Positions 1 through 8,955 of a stretch of DNA of 64,000 nt are shown piece by piece. This DNA is from Pseudaquabacterium pictum (GTDB taxonomy: Bacteria; Pseudomonadota; Gammaproteobacteria; Burkholderiales; Burkholderiaceae_C). The stretch covers positions 124,001 through 188,000 of the forward strand of contig NZ_BJCL01000007.1 in the NCBI RefSeq assembly GCF_005403045.1, given 5' to 3'. The notes beneath the pieces were generated by a model. The model was given only the letters and a program-made list of their open reading frames with translations. It was not told where the DNA came from and made no database searches. Positions within the stretch are counted from its first letter, which is position 1. Every line of letters starts with the position of its first letter. A program made the position numbers and the translations under genes.

Positions 1-1
1 C

Positions 2-469
2 GTCTACCTGATGGACTGCCCCGGCTTCATGATCGGGCAGGAGGCCGAACGCACAGCCACCATCCGCATGGGCGTGCGCGCCATGGCGGCCCAGAGCCAG
101 ACCACGGTGCCGTGGTGCACGGTGATCATCCGCAATGCCTTCGGCGTGGCCGGTGCCGCGCACAAGCCGTTCAACCGGCTGAGCCTGCGCTATGCCTGGC
201 TGTCGGCCTACTGGGGCAGCCTGCCGCTGGAAGGCGGCATCGAGGCCGCCTACCGCGCCGACATCGAGGCCGCCGACGACCCCAAGGCCGAGCTGCTGAA
301 GATCGAGGCCCGGCTGAACGCGCTGCGCTCGCCGTTCCGCAGTGCCGAGAAGTTCTGGGTCGAGGAGATCATCGATCCGCGCCAGACGCGCAAGCAGCTG
401 GTCGACTTCATGCACCTGGCCGAGCCGCTGCGCACGCCGGGCAAGACCAGCTTTGCAATGCGCCCCTGA
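2..469 (+). CDS. Acyl-CoA carboxylase carboxyltransferase subunit, 3' end (partial)
   Basis: The last 155 codons of a biotin-dependent acyl-CoA carboxylase carboxyltransferase (acetyl/propionyl-CoA carboxylase beta family); the start lies outside the window. The reading frame is open from base 2. Family-typical C-terminal blocks are visible: DCPGFMIGQEAE, then FGVAGAAHKP, then WGSLPLEGGIEAAYR, which belong to the acyl-CoA-binding half of the carboxyltransferase fold. The exact acyl-CoA substrate cannot be read from the fragment. An AAGGAG ribosome site overlaps the stop codon and serves the enoyl-CoA hydratase 13 bases downstream, so the two are very probably co-transcribed in an acyl-CoA degradation operon. 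Confidence 0.85.
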   Translation, partial: VYLMDCPGFMIGQEAERTATIRMGVRAMAAQSQTTVPWCTVIIRNAFGVAGAAHKPFNRLSLRYAWLSAYWGSLPLEGGIEAAYRADIEAADDPKAELLKIEARLNALRSPFRSAEKFWVEEIIDPRQTRKQLVDFMHLAEPLRTPGKTSFAMRP

Positions 470-482
470 AGGAGCCCGCACC

Positions 483-1313
483 ATGGCCGACACCGACATC
501 CTGTACGACGTTTCGCAGCGCATCGCCACCGTCACGCTGAACCGGCCCGACCGGCTGAACGCCTACACCGCCAGCCTGGGCGAGCAGCTGCGCGCCGCGA
601 TGCGCCGCGCCACCGACGACCCCGGCGTGCGGGTGATCATCCTCACCGGCGCGGGCCGCGGCTTCTGCGCCGGCGCCGACATGGACAACCTGGCCGCCGG
701 CACCGCCAGCGGCGGCGCCACGTTGGCGGCCGAGAACCCGAAGGCTCTGCCGCAGCCGTTCGACCCCGCCAGCAGCCCCGACTACCAGACGGTGCACAGC
801 TACTTCCCGGCCGTGCCCAAGCCGATCATCGCGGCCATCAACGGCGCCTGCGCCGGCCTGGGCCTGGTGTACGCGCTGTACTGCGACCAGCGCTTTGCCG
901 CAGCCGGCGCCAAGTTCACCACCGCCTTCGCCCGCCGCGGGCTGATCGCCGAGCACGGCATCAGCCACACGCTGCCGCGCCTGGTGGGGCTGAGCAAGGC
1001 GCTGGACCTGCTGGTCTCGGCCCGCAAGTTCGACGCCGACGAGGCGCTGCGCCTGGGCGTGGTCGACCGGGTGCTGCCGCCCGACCAGCTGATGGCGGCC
1101 ACCCGCGCCTACGCGCTCGACCTGGCCGACAACGTGTCGCCACGCTCGATGGCGGTGATCAAGCGCCAGCTCTGGGCGGTGGATCAACTGAGCATGCGCC
1201 AGGCCATCGAGGTCGGCAACCAGGAGATGCTGGCCAGCTTCGGCAGTGAAGACTTCAAGGAAGGCGTGGCCCACTTCGTGGAGAAGCGGCCGGCTGCGTT
1301 CACCGGGCGCTAG
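483..1313 (+). CDS. Enoyl-CoA hydratase/isomerase family protein
   Basis: A 276-residue crotonase-fold protein that probably hydrates or isomerises an enoyl-CoA thioester in fatty-acid or branched-chain acid catabolism. The start ATG lies 8 bases after an AAGGAG ribosome site; longer in-frame starts would run into the upstream gene. The oxyanion-hole block GRGFCAGADM is near residues 58-67, and a second block, NGACAGLGL, near 120-128. The RRGLIAEHG stretch near residue 150 carries the glutamate usually implicated in catalysis. It sits directly behind a carboxylase subunit, which suggests a shared acyl-CoA pathway. The precise substrate is not determinable from sequence. Confidence 0.88.
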   Translation: MADTDILYDVSQRIATVTLNRPDRLNAYTASLGEQLRAAMRRATDDPGVRVIILTGAGRGFCAGADMDNLAAGTASGGATLAAENPKALPQPFDPASSPDYQTVHSYFPAVPKPIIAAINGACAGLGLVYALYCDQRFAAAGAKFTTAFARRGLIAEHGISHTLPRLVGLSKALDLLVSARKFDADEALRLGVVDRVLPPDQLMAATRAYALDLADNVSPRSMAVIKRQLWAVDQLSMRQAIEVGNQEMLASFGSEDFKEGVAHFVEKRPAAFTGR

Positions 1314-1360
1314 ACCCTCCGCCAGGTCCGAGATCCCCTGCGCTGCACGGCGGCGCCGAT

Positions 1361-1383
1361 ACACTGGTTGCGACAACCAGTGT
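1361..1383. promoter_or_regulatory. Perfect inverted repeat before the S9 peptidase gene
   Basis: ACACTGGTTG and CAACCAGTGT form a perfect 10-bp stem around a CGA loop. The repeat ends about 5 bases before the GGGGAAAGGAA ribosome site of the peptidase gene. No T-run follows, so it is not a classical terminator. It could be an operator for a dimeric repressor or a 5'-leader hairpin. Role inferred only from position. Confidence 0.4.
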
Positions 1384-1403
1384 CCAAGGGGAAAGGAACA
1401 CGG

Positions 1404-3422
1404 ATGCGCAGCTTGATCGGCCGCCTGTTGCTCGCGTTTGGCATCGCGGGGCTGGTCTGTGCCACTGCAGCGGCCCAGCGGCGCCCTGCGGATGTGCCGG
1501 TGGCGGATTTCTTCAAGCGTCCCGCGCTGGACCAGGTCAAGCTGTCACCCGACGGCAGCCGCATCGCGATGCTGGTGCCCGGCCCGGACGGACGCAACGC
1601 GCTGGCCGTGGCCGATGTCGCGACGCCTGGCAAGCGGGTCGGCATCGCCAAGTTCAGCGATGCCGACATCCTGACGGTCCACTGGGTCAACGACCGTCGG
1701 CTGATCATGTCGCTGATCGATTTCCAGGCGCCAACCGGCGAGCAGCTCTTCGAGGGTCTGTATGCCGTCAATGCGGACGGGAGCGACTTCGTGTTCCTGG
1801 TCGGCCGCGGCCGCGGCTTCGAGAGCGAAGGCCATCTGGCGATCCGTCCGCTGCGCTGGAACCATGAATTCGTGCGCACCGTGCAGGATGGCTCGGACGA
1901 CGTGATCGTGCGGCGCTTCGAGATCTGGCGATTCGACGGCAACCCGCTCCCGACCACCCTGTTGCGCCTGAACACGGCGACGAAGGCAACCCGCGAACTG
2001 GTCCGGGGTCCAGCACCACTGGGCCGCGATTGGGTGCTCGACCGCGCGGGCGTTCCGCGCGCAGTGACGAGTTTCGACGCGAAGGGGGGTGTCCGGGTCC
2101 ATGTGCGGGAGGCCGACGGTGACGCCTGGACGCAGGTGCTCGAGTTCGATGGCATCGATCCACCGCGCACGGCCTTCCAGCCGGTGGATTTCGACTTCGA
2201 TGGCCGGATGATCGTCTCCGCCCAGCGCGGCGACGAGGCGCGCACGGCGGCGCTCTACCACTGGGACGCCCAGCGGAAATCCCTGGCTGCCGAGCCGTTT
2301 CTGGCGCTGAAGGGCTACGACGTCGAGGGCGGGCTCCTGTTTGACCGTCCCTCACGCCGATTGATCGGCGTACGCGTGGTGACCGACGCCGCGGGCGTGG
2401 CGTGGCTGGACGACGAGATGCGCGGCCTGCAGGACCGCATCGACCAGTTGCTGCCGGGCACGAACAACGTGCTGATGTGCGACACGGCCTGCAAGCAGCA
2501 GCAGCGCTACATCGTGACGGCGTTCTCCGACCGGCAACCGGTCGCGCATTTCCTGTTCGACAAGCGCAAGGAAGGCCGGGACGCGCTGACGCTGATCGGT
2601 GCCTCGCGGCCCTGGATCGATGCCAGCCTGATGGCGGTGCAGGAGCTGGTGCGCATCCGCGCGCGGGACGGGCTGGAGATGCCGGTCTCCATCACGCGAC
2701 CCCAGGGCCAGGGGCCCTGGCCTGCCGTGCTGCTGGTGCATGGCGGCCCCAATGTGCGCGGCACCCGATGGGAATGGGAGGCCGATGCGCAGTTTCTCGC
2801 CTCGCGCGGCTATCTGGTCATCGAGCCGGAGTTCCGCGGCAGCACCGGCTACGGGGACAGGTTGTTCCGTGCGGGTTGGAAGCAATGGGGCCTGGCGATG
2901 CAGGACGACGTGACCGACGCGGCCCGCTGGGCCGTGGCGCAGGGCCTGGCCGATCCGAAACGTCTGGTGATTGCCGGCGCGAGCTATGGCGGCTATGCGG
3001 CCATGATGGGCCTGGTCAAGGATCCCGAGTTCTACCGCGCCGGCATCAACTGGGTCGGTGTCACCGACATCGGGCTGATGTACACCGTGGGCTGGAGCGA
3101 CTATGCCGGCTCCATCTGGCAGCGCTACGGCATGCCGCGGCTGGTGGGCGATCCCGTGAAGGACAAGGACCAGCTTGACGCGACATCGCCGCTGAAGCGG
3201 GCTGCCGAGATCGTGCGGCCGGTGCTGATGGCCTACGGCGCGGAAGACTACCGGGTGCCCCTGCCGCACGGCACGAAGATGCGCGACGCCCTGAAGGCGG
3301 CCGGCAAGGTGGAGGTCGAATGGGTCCTGTACCCGCGGGAAGGCCATGGCTTCATGCTCGAGAAGAACCGGATCGACTTCTGGCGCCGCGTGGAAGCGTT
3401 CCTGGCCCGGCACACGCGCTGA
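1404..3422 (+). CDS. Secreted S9-family (prolyl oligopeptidase-like) serine peptidase
   Basis: A 672-residue exported alpha/beta-hydrolase peptidase. The chosen ATG follows a GGGGAAAGGAA ribosome site and begins a clear signal peptide (MRSLIGRLLLAFG, hydrophobic to an ATAAAQ cleavage region near residue 25). An in-frame TTG at 1368 lies inside an inverted repeat and is less likely. Residues about 35-400 look like the WD/beta-propeller half. The C-terminal catalytic half shows GASYGGYAAM with nucleophile Ser527, Asp615 in YGAEDYR and His648 in EGHGF. The family cleaves short peptides in the periplasm or outside the cell. It is a single gene, apparently with its own promoter. Confidence 0.88.
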   Translation: MRSLIGRLLLAFGIAGLVCATAAAQRRPADVPVADFFKRPALDQVKLSPDGSRIAMLVPGPDGRNALAVADVATPGKRVGIAKFSDADILTVHWVNDRRLIMSLIDFQAPTGEQLFEGLYAVNADGSDFVFLVGRGRGFESEGHLAIRPLRWNHEFVRTVQDGSDDVIVRRFEIWRFDGNPLPTTLLRLNTATKATRELVRGPAPLGRDWVLDRAGVPRAVTSFDAKGGVRVHVREADGDAWTQVLEFDGIDPPRTAFQPVDFDFDGRMIVSAQRGDEARTAALYHWDAQRKSLAAEPFLALKGYDVEGGLLFDRPSRRLIGVRVVTDAAGVAWLDDEMRGLQDRIDQLLPGTNNVLMCDTACKQQQRYIVTAFSDRQPVAHFLFDKRKEGRDALTLIGASRPWIDASLMAVQELVRIRARDGLEMPVSITRPQGQGPWPAVLLVHGGPNVRGTRWEWEADAQFLASRGYLVIEPEFRGSTGYGDRLFRAGWKQWGLAMQDDVTDAARWAVAQGLADPKRLVIAGASYGGYAAMMGLVKDPEFYRAGINWVGVTDIGLMYTVGWSDYAGSIWQRYGMPRLVGDPVKDKDQLDATSPLKRAAEIVRPVLMAYGAEDYRVPLPHGTKMRDALKAAGKVEVEWVLYPREGHGFMLEKNRIDFWRRVEAFLARHTR

Positions 3423-3470
3423 ACCCACGTGTTGGGGGCGCGACGCCGGTCTGCAGCATCCGACCCCGCG

Positions 3471-4934
3471 TCACCCACCCGTCGCGTTCGGATCGCGCCA
3501 GGCCCGCTCGAACGGCAGCCGCCAGGCATGCGGTGCGATCAGCTGGTGGATGCTTTTGGGCCCCCAGCTGTCGGCCGGGTACAGCCGCACCGGCGGCGGG
3601 TTCTCCAGCAACTGGGTGCTGACCTGCCACAGCCGCTCGATGCCCTCGGCGGTGTTGAACAGCGTGTGGTCGCCGCGCATCGCGTCCAGGATCAGCCGCT
3701 CATAGGCCTCCAGCACATCGCCGATCAGGCCGGTGTCGTGCATGGCGAACTGCAGGCTCAGCTTGTCCAGCCGCATGCCGGGGCCGGGGCGCTTGCCGTA
3801 GAAGCTGAGGCTCATCTTGCTGGCATCGGCCAGGTCGAAGGTGAGGTGGTCGGGGCCCTGCGCGCCCACGCCTGAGCCGGGCGGAAACATGCTCTTGGGC
3901 GGCTCGCGGAAGGCGATGGAGATGATGCGCTGGCCCTCGGCCATCTTCTTGCCGGTGCGCAGGAAGAACGGCACCCCCGCCCAGCGCCAGTTGTCGATGA
4001 AGCACTTCAGCGCGATGAAGGTCTCGGTCTCGCTCTCGGCGTCCACACCCGGCTCCTGCCGGTAGCCGTTGTACTGGCCACGCACCACGTCGGCCGGCTG
4101 GATCGGCAGCATGCTGCGGAAGACCTTGTTCTTCTCCTCGCTGATGGGCTGCGGCTCCAGCGCGGTGGGCGGCTCCATCGCCATGAAGGCCAGGATCTGG
4201 AACAGGTGGGTCACCACCATGTCGCGGTAGGCGCCGGTCTGCTCGTAGAAGGCGCTTCGCTGGCCCAGACCCAGCGTTTCCGGCACATCGATCTGCACAT
4301 GGTCGATGAAGTTGCGGTTCCAGATCGGCTCGAACAGGCCGTTGGCGAAGCGGAAGGCCAGGATGTTCTGCGCCGGCTCCTTGCCCAGGAAGTGGTCGAT
4401 GCGGAAGATCTGCTCCTCGCTGAACACGGTGTGCAGCTGCCGGTTCAGGTGCACCGCGCTGGCGAGATCCGTCCCGAAGGGCTTCTCCATCACGATGCGG
4501 GCGCGTTCCACCAGCCCGGCCTCGCCCAGCAAGCGCACCGCCGGCAGCGCCGCGCTGGGCGGCACGCTCAGGTAGTGCAGGCGGCGGCACTCGGTGCCCA
4601 GGCTGGCCTCGGCGGCGGCCACCGCCGCCCCCAGCGCCGGTGCGCCGGCGGCCAGCGGCACGTAGTCCAGCGTCTGGGCAAACGCGTCCCAGTCGGCGTC
4701 GGTCACCTGTCGGGCGAAGAACTGGTCGAGCGCGCCACGGGCGATCTGCCGGAAGGCCGGCAGGTCGATGTCGTCGAGCGAGACGCCGATCACCCGGCAC
4801 TGCGGGATGAAGCCCGCCGTGGCCAGGTGGTACAGGCCCGGCAGCAGCTTGCGCTTCGCCAGATCGCCGGTGGCGCCGAACAGCACCACCACCTGCGGGA
4901 ACTGCGGGCCCACGCCGGGCGGGATCTTGGCCAT
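3471..4934 (-). CDS. zwf: Glucose-6-phosphate 1-dehydrogenase
   Basis: A 487-residue enzyme oxidising glucose 6-phosphate to 6-phosphogluconolactone with NADP(+) in the cytoplasm, the entry to the pentose-phosphate and Entner-Doudoroff routes. The N-terminal dinucleotide-binding block [17 protein letters not shown] lies near residues 19-35. The substrate-phosphate block RIDHFLGKE carries His181, and THLFQ further on carries the expected catalytic His. Length matches the family. It stands alone, followed by the convergent S9 peptidase end; the upstream liv operon is on the same strand, 93 bases away. An edd/eda pair is not adjacent, although sugar-acid genes occur further right in the window. 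Confidence 0.95.
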   Translation of the reverse strand: MAKIPPGVGPQFPQVVVLFGATGDLAKRKLLPGLYHLATAGFIPQCRVIGVSLDDIDLPAFRQIARGALDQFFARQVTDADWDAFAQTLDYVPLAAGAPALGAAVAAAEASLGTECRRLHYLSVPPSAALPAVRLLGEAGLVERARIVMEKPFGTDLASAVHLNRQLHTVFSEEQIFRIDHFLGKEPAQNILAFRFANGLFEPIWNRNFIDHVQIDVPETLGLGQRSAFYEQTGAYRDMVVTHLFQILAFMAMEPPTALEPQPISEEKNKVFRSMLPIQPADVVRGQYNGYRQEPGVDAESETETFIALKCFIDNWRWAGVPFFLRTGKKMAEGQRIISIAFREPPKSMFPPGSGVGAQGPDHLTFDLADASKMSLSFYGKRPGPGMRLDKLSLQFAMHDTGLIGDVLEAYERLILDAMRGDHTLFNTAEGIERLWQVSTQLLENPPPVRLYPADSWGPKSIHQLIAPHAWRLPFERAWRDPNATGG

Positions 4935-5027
4935 GGAGACGCTCCTTGCAGCACGATGCCGCGGCCTGGCGGCCGGGCTGCACCGAGACTAGCAAGCTTC
5001 GGACCGTTGGATGGCCCGACATCAGAC

Positions 5028-5990
5028 TCAATCGCTGCGTTGCCGCCGCTTCTGCCAGGCCAGCAGCTCGCCCACGAAACCGCGGCGGAAGCCGAGCACG
5101 CACAGCACGAAGATCGCGCCGATGATCACGGTCACCCACGAGCCCACCCGGTCGGCCAGGTAGTTCTGCAGGCCGATGATGGTGAAAGCGCCGATCACCG
5201 GGCCGGCGAAGGTGCCCATGCCACCCAGCAGGGTCATCAGCACCACCTCGCCCGACAGCGACCAGTGCGCATCCGACAGCGTCGCAAAGCCCAGCACCAG
5301 GGTCTTGAGCGATCCCGCCAGGCCGGCGATGGTGGTCGACAGCACGAAGGCCAGCAACTTGTACTTGTCGACGTCGTAGCCCAGCGAGATGGCGCGCGGC
5401 TCGTTCTCGCGGATGGCCTTGAGCACCTGGCCGTAGGGCGAATGCACGATGCGGATCACAGCCAGGAACACCGCCACGAAGATCGCCAGAACCACGTAGT
5501 ACATGGTGGTGTCGCTGGCCAGCGGCAGCACGCCGAACAGCGTGCCGCGGGCCACGCCCTGCAGGCCGTCCTCGCCGCCGGTGAACGGCGCCTGCAGCCA
5601 GACGAAATACACCATCTGGGCCATCGCCAGCGTGATCATCGCGAAGTAGATGCCCTGGCGGCGGATGGCGATCAGCCCCACCACCAGGCCGATCAGGCCG
5701 GCGCCCAGCGTGCCCACCAGCACGCCCAGCTCCGGCGAGAAGCCGGCCTCCTTGACCAGCCAGCCGGTGAAGTAGGCGGCCGCGCCCAGGTAGGCCGCAT
5801 GGCCGAAGGACAGCAGACCGGTGAAGCCCAGCAGCAGGTTGAAGGCCACCGCGAAGATGGCGAAGCACAGCGCCTTCATCATGAACACCGGGTACAGCCC
5901 GATGAACGGCGCCGCCAGCAGCACGGCCAGCACGGCGGCCCAGGCCCAGCGGGCCTGCGTCTGCATGCGCTTGTCAGTGAGGGCGCTCAT
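5028..5990 (-). CDS. livM: Branched-chain amino acid-type ABC transporter permease (LivM family)
   Basis: A 320-residue inner-membrane permease with about nine hydrophobic segments. It carries the LivM-type blocks NLLLGFTGLLSFGHAAYLG near residues 50-68 and the loop RENEPRAISLGYDVDKYK that contacts the ATPases. It pairs with the LivH-like permease 1 base upstream to form the channel of an importer. It is the last gene of the livG-livF-SBP-livH-livM operon. Family members carry leucine/isoleucine/valine, but also urea, amides or aromatic acids, so the substrate is unproven. Confidence 0.9.
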   Translation of the reverse strand: MSALTDKRMQTQARWAWAAVLAVLLAAPFIGLYPVFMMKALCFAIFAVAFNLLLGFTGLLSFGHAAYLGAAAYFTGWLVKEAGFSPELGVLVGTLGAGLIGLVVGLIAIRRQGIYFAMITLAMAQMVYFVWLQAPFTGGEDGLQGVARGTLFGVLPLASDTTMYYVVLAIFVAVFLAVIRIVHSPYGQVLKAIRENEPRAISLGYDVDKYKLLAFVLSTTIAGLAGSLKTLVLGFATLSDAHWSLSGEVVLMTLLGGMGTFAGPVIGAFTIIGLQNYLADRVGSWVTVIIGAIFVLCVLGFRRGFVGELLAWQKRRQRSD

Positions 5991-5991
5991 C

Positions 5992-6876
5992 TCAACGTTC
6001 CTTGCCGAACAGGCCGGCGGGGCGGATCACCAGCACGATGGCCATGATCACGAAGACCACGATGCTCGAGGCCTCGGGGTAGAACACCTTGGTCAGGCCC
6101 TCCACCAGGCCCAGCACCAGACCGGTGAGGATGGAGCCCATGATCGAGCCCATGCCGCCGATCACCACCACCGCGAAGACGATGATGATCAGGTTGCTGC
6201 CCATCAGCGGCGTGAGCTGGATCACCGGCGCGGCCAGCACGCCGGCGATCGCCGCCAGGCCGGCGCCGGCGCCGTAGGTCAGCATCACCATCAGCGGCAC
6301 GTTGACGCCGAAGGCCTGTACCAGCTTGGGGTTCTCGGTGCCGGCGCGCAGGTAGCTGCCCAGCCGGGTGCGCTCGATCAGGTACCAGGTGGCGATGCAG
6401 ATCGCCAGCGACGCGAAGATCACGAAGCCCCGGTAATTGGGCAGCACCATGAAGCCCAGGTTGGTGGCGCCCTGCAGCAGGTCGGGCACCGGGTACTGCT
6501 GGCCCGAGACGCCGAACTGATCCCGGAAGATGCCCTCGGCGATCAGCGCCAGGCCGAAGGTCAGCAACAGGCCGTAGATCGGGTCGATGTTGTAGAGCTG
6601 CTTGAGCAGGGTGCGCTCGATCACCACGCCCAGCGCGCCCACCACCATCGGCGCGATCACCAGCGCGCCCCAGAAGCCGATGCCCAGCTTCTCGGTCAGC
6701 CCGAAGGCCACGTAGGCGCCGATCATGTACAGCGCACCATGGGCGAAGTTGACGATGCCCAGCAGGCCGAAGATCACCGCCAGGCCCAGGCTGAGCATGG
6801 CGTAGAACGAGCCGTTGACCAGGCCCAGCAGCAGCTGGCCCAGAAAGGCCTGCAAGGGGATGCCGAAGATCTCCAT
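5992..6876 (-). CDS. livH: Branched-chain amino acid-type ABC transporter permease (LivH family)
   Basis: A 294-residue permease with typical LivH features: GLVNGSFYAMLSLGLAVIFG near residues 18-37 and GIVNFAHGALYMIGAY just after. It has about eight hydrophobic helices. One base separates it from livM. Its ATG lies 12 bases downstream of a run of nine G (mRNA sense) that closes a dispersed GC-rich repeat, so translation starts right after a structured element. It works with LivM, LivG, LivF and the periplasmic binding protein encoded upstream. Confidence 0.9.
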   Translation of the reverse strand: MEIFGIPLQAFLGQLLLGLVNGSFYAMLSLGLAVIFGLLGIVNFAHGALYMIGAYVAFGLTEKLGIGFWGALVIAPMVVGALGVVIERTLLKQLYNIDPIYGLLLTFGLALIAEGIFRDQFGVSGQQYPVPDLLQGATNLGFMVLPNYRGFVIFASLAICIATWYLIERTRLGSYLRAGTENPKLVQAFGVNVPLMVMLTYGAGAGLAAIAGVLAAPVIQLTPLMGSNLIIIVFAVVVIGGMGSIMGSILTGLVLGLVEGLTKVFYPEASSIVVFVIMAIVLVIRPAGLFGKER

Positions 6877-6887
6877 GGTGAACTAGA

Positions 6888-6970
6888 CCCCCCCCCGAAG
6901 CGGCTTCGCCGCTCCCCCCCAGGGGGGCGCCGCCAGCGGCCCGGCAGAGCCGGATCCGCGGCGTCCGCTT
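6888..6970 (-). repeat. Dispersed GC-rich intergenic repeat, copy 1
   Basis: About 83 bp, related to copies at 29696-29774 and 54285-54366. On the plus strand it holds, in order, a C-run, a small hairpin (AGCGGCTTCGCCGCT), a C-run/G-run stem (CCCCCC AGGGGGG) and the conserved block CAGCGGCCCGGCAGAGCCGG followed by a CCGCG box. It lies between the binding-protein gene and livH within one operon. In RNA form it would fold strongly, so it may reduce read-through or stabilise the upstream message. The nine-C tract (6888-6896) is a potential slippage site. Confidence 0.8.
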
Positions 6971-6994
6971 GACGACAGCCGCGTGCTCATCGCT

Positions 6995-8200
6995 TCACTT
7001 CCACAGAGAGCACTTGCTCTCGGCCTTGGTGGTGAAGGCGTCCTCGCCCTTGATGACCTGGGCGACGTTGTAGTAGTCCCAGGGCTCGGTGCTCTTGTCG
7101 GGCGACTTCACCTGCATCAGGTACATGTCGTGCACCATGCGGCCATCGGGCCGGATGTAGCCGCCCTTGGCGAAGACGTCGTTGACCTTGGTGTTGCGCA
7201 TGTGGGCCAGCACCTTGTCTGCATCGTCGCTGCCGGTGGCCTTGACGGCCAGCAGGTAGTTCAGCGTCACCGAGTAGTCGGCCGCCTGGATGGAGCTGGG
7301 CATGCGCTTCATCTTCTCGAAGAACTTGCGGCTCCAGGCGCGGGTCTCGGCGTCGCGGTTCCAGTACCAGCTGTCGGTCAGGTACATGCCCTGGGTGGTC
7401 TTCAGGCCCAGCGCATGGATGTCGTTGATGAACATCAGCAGGCCGGCCAGCTTCATCGTCTTGGTGATGCCGAACTCGTTCGCGGCCTTGATGGCGTTGA
7501 CGGTGTCGCCACCGGCATTGGCCAGGCCCAGGATCTGTGCCTTGCTGCCTTGCGCCTGCAGCAGGAAGCTGGAGAAATCGCTGGCCGACAGCGGATGCCG
7601 CACCGAGCCCACCACCGTGCCGCCATTGGCCTTGATGACCGCGGTGGTGTCGTTCTGCAGCGCGGTGCCGAAGGCGTAGTCGGCCGTCAGGAAGTACCAG
7701 CTCTTGCCGCCACCCTTGACGACCGCGCCGCCCGTGCCCTTGGCCAGGGCCACGGTGTCGTAGGCCCAGTGCACGGTGTAGGGGCTGCACTGCTCGTTGG
7801 TCAGCGCCGAGGTGGCCGGGCCGACGGCCAGGAACACCTTCTTCTTCTCGCGGGCGATGGCCGACATGGCCAGGCCGGTGCTGGAGGTGGTGCCGCCGAT
7901 CAGCATGTCCACGCCCTGGGTGTCGAACCACTCGCGCGCCTTGGCGGCAGCCACGTCGGCCTTGTTCTGGTGGTCGGCGTAGAGGATCTCGATCTTCTTG
8001 CCGTTGATGGCGCCGCCCAGCTCGGCCACCGCCATGCGCATGGCTTCCACACCGCCCTGGCCGTCGATGTCGGAGTACAGGCCCGACATGTCGGTGATGA
8101 TGCCGACCTTGATCACGTCGCCCGAGATCTGGGCCTGGGCGGTGCCGAACAGCGCGGTGGTGGCCAGCGCGCAGGCGGCGGCAATCGACTTGAGTTGCAT
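6995..8200 (-). CDS. ABC transporter substrate-binding protein (LivK/Leu-Ile-Val-binding type)
   Basis: A 401-residue periplasmic type-I binding protein. A Sec signal peptide (MQLKSIAAACALATTALFG, cleavage near AQAQ at residue 23) precedes VIKVGIITDMSGLYSDIDGQ, the usual first strand and ligand loop. It is encoded between livF and livH and delivers the ligand to that permease. The ligand is unknown; relatives bind branched-chain amino acids, amides or aromatic acids. A structured repeat follows the stop codon, a position often used to keep binding-protein expression above that of the membrane components. Confidence 0.88.
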   Translation of the reverse strand: MQLKSIAAACALATTALFGTAQAQISGDVIKVGIITDMSGLYSDIDGQGGVEAMRMAVAELGGAINGKKIEILYADHQNKADVAAAKAREWFDTQGVDMLIGGTTSSTGLAMSAIAREKKKVFLAVGPATSALTNEQCSPYTVHWAYDTVALAKGTGGAVVKGGGKSWYFLTADYAFGTALQNDTTAVIKANGGTVVGSVRHPLSASDFSSFLLQAQGSKAQILGLANAGGDTVNAIKAANEFGITKTMKLAGLLMFINDIHALGLKTTQGMYLTDSWYWNRDAETRAWSRKFFEKMKRMPSSIQAADYSVTLNYLLAVKATGSDDADKVLAHMRNTKVNDVFAKGGYIRPDGRMVHDMYLMQVKSPDKSTEPWDYYNVAQVIKGEDAFTTKAESKCSLWK

Positions 8201-8250
8201 GGGGGGTGTCTCCGGACGGATGGAATGGGAAAACTGGGGGCTGCGGGGCG

Positions 8251-8955
8251 TCAGACGCCCAGGTACTCGTGCAGGCTGTCCAGGCGCGACGGCAGCTCGG
8301 CCTGGGTGAACTGCTGGATCACCTGGCCATGCTCCATCACCAGGAAGCGGTCGGCCAGCGGCGCGGCGAAGCGGAAGTTCTGCTCCACCATCACGATGGT
8401 GTAGCCCTGCTGGCGCAGCGCCAGCACCATCTCGGCCAGCTTCTGCACGATCACCGGGGCCAGGCCCTCGGAAATCTCGTCGAGCAGCAGCAGGCGGGCG
8501 CCGGTGCGCAGGATGCGGGCCACCGCCAGCATCTGCTGCTCACCGCCCGACAGCCGCGTGCCCTGGCTGCTGGCACGCTCCTTCAGGTTGGGGAACATGG
8601 CGTAGATCTGGTCGATCGACATGCCGCCTTCGCCCAGCTGCGGCGGCAGCATCAGGTTCTCTTCGGCCGACAGGCTGGAGAAGATGCCGCGCTCTTCCGG
8701 GCAGTAGCCGATGCCCAGCCGCGCGATACGGTGGGTGGCCATGCCGATGGTCTCTTGGCCCAGCACCTGCACCGAACCCTTGCGGCTGCCGATCAGGCCC
8801 AGGATGGCGCGCAGCGTGCTGGTGCGCCCGGCGCCGTTGCGGCCCAGCAGCGTGACCACCTCGCCCTCGTCGACATGGAAGTCGACGCCGTGCAGCACAT
8901 GCGATTCGCCGTACCAGCCGTGCAGGCCCTTGACTTCGAGGAAGCGCTTGGCCAT
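8251..8955 (-). CDS. livF: Branched-chain amino acid-type ABC transporter ATP-binding protein (LivF family)
   Basis: A 234-residue ABC ATPase. The ATG overlaps the livG stop by one base (TGATG). The signature LSGGEQQMLAVAR and Walker B LLLLDEISEGLAP are intact. Walker A reads GRNGAGRTST, so the usual lysine is Arg44 (codon at 8824-8826) and the second Thr is Ser. I recall arginine here in some LivF-like proteins of proteobacteria, so the subunit may still bind ATP or be a weak-hydrolysis partner of LivG, whose Walker A is canonical. It is followed by the binding-protein gene. Confidence 0.92.
   Translation of the reverse strand: MAKRFLEVKGLHGWYGESHVLHGVDFHVDEGEVVTLLGRNGAGRTSTLRAILGLIGSRKGSVQVLGQETIGMATHRIARLGIGYCPEERGIFSSLSAEENLMLPPQLGEGGMSIDQIYAMFPNLKERASSQGTRLSGGEQQMLAVARILRTGARLLLLDEISEGLAPVIVQKLAEMVLALRQQGYTIVMVEQNFRFAAPLADRFLVMEHGQVIQQFTQAELPSRLDSLHEYLGV

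Noticed and set aside
4206-6047. 613-codon plus-strand frame spanning the zwf and livM region
   Set aside because: Crosses two genuine minus-strand genes and their gap; composition is His/Gln/Arg-rich as expected for a complementary-strand shadow.
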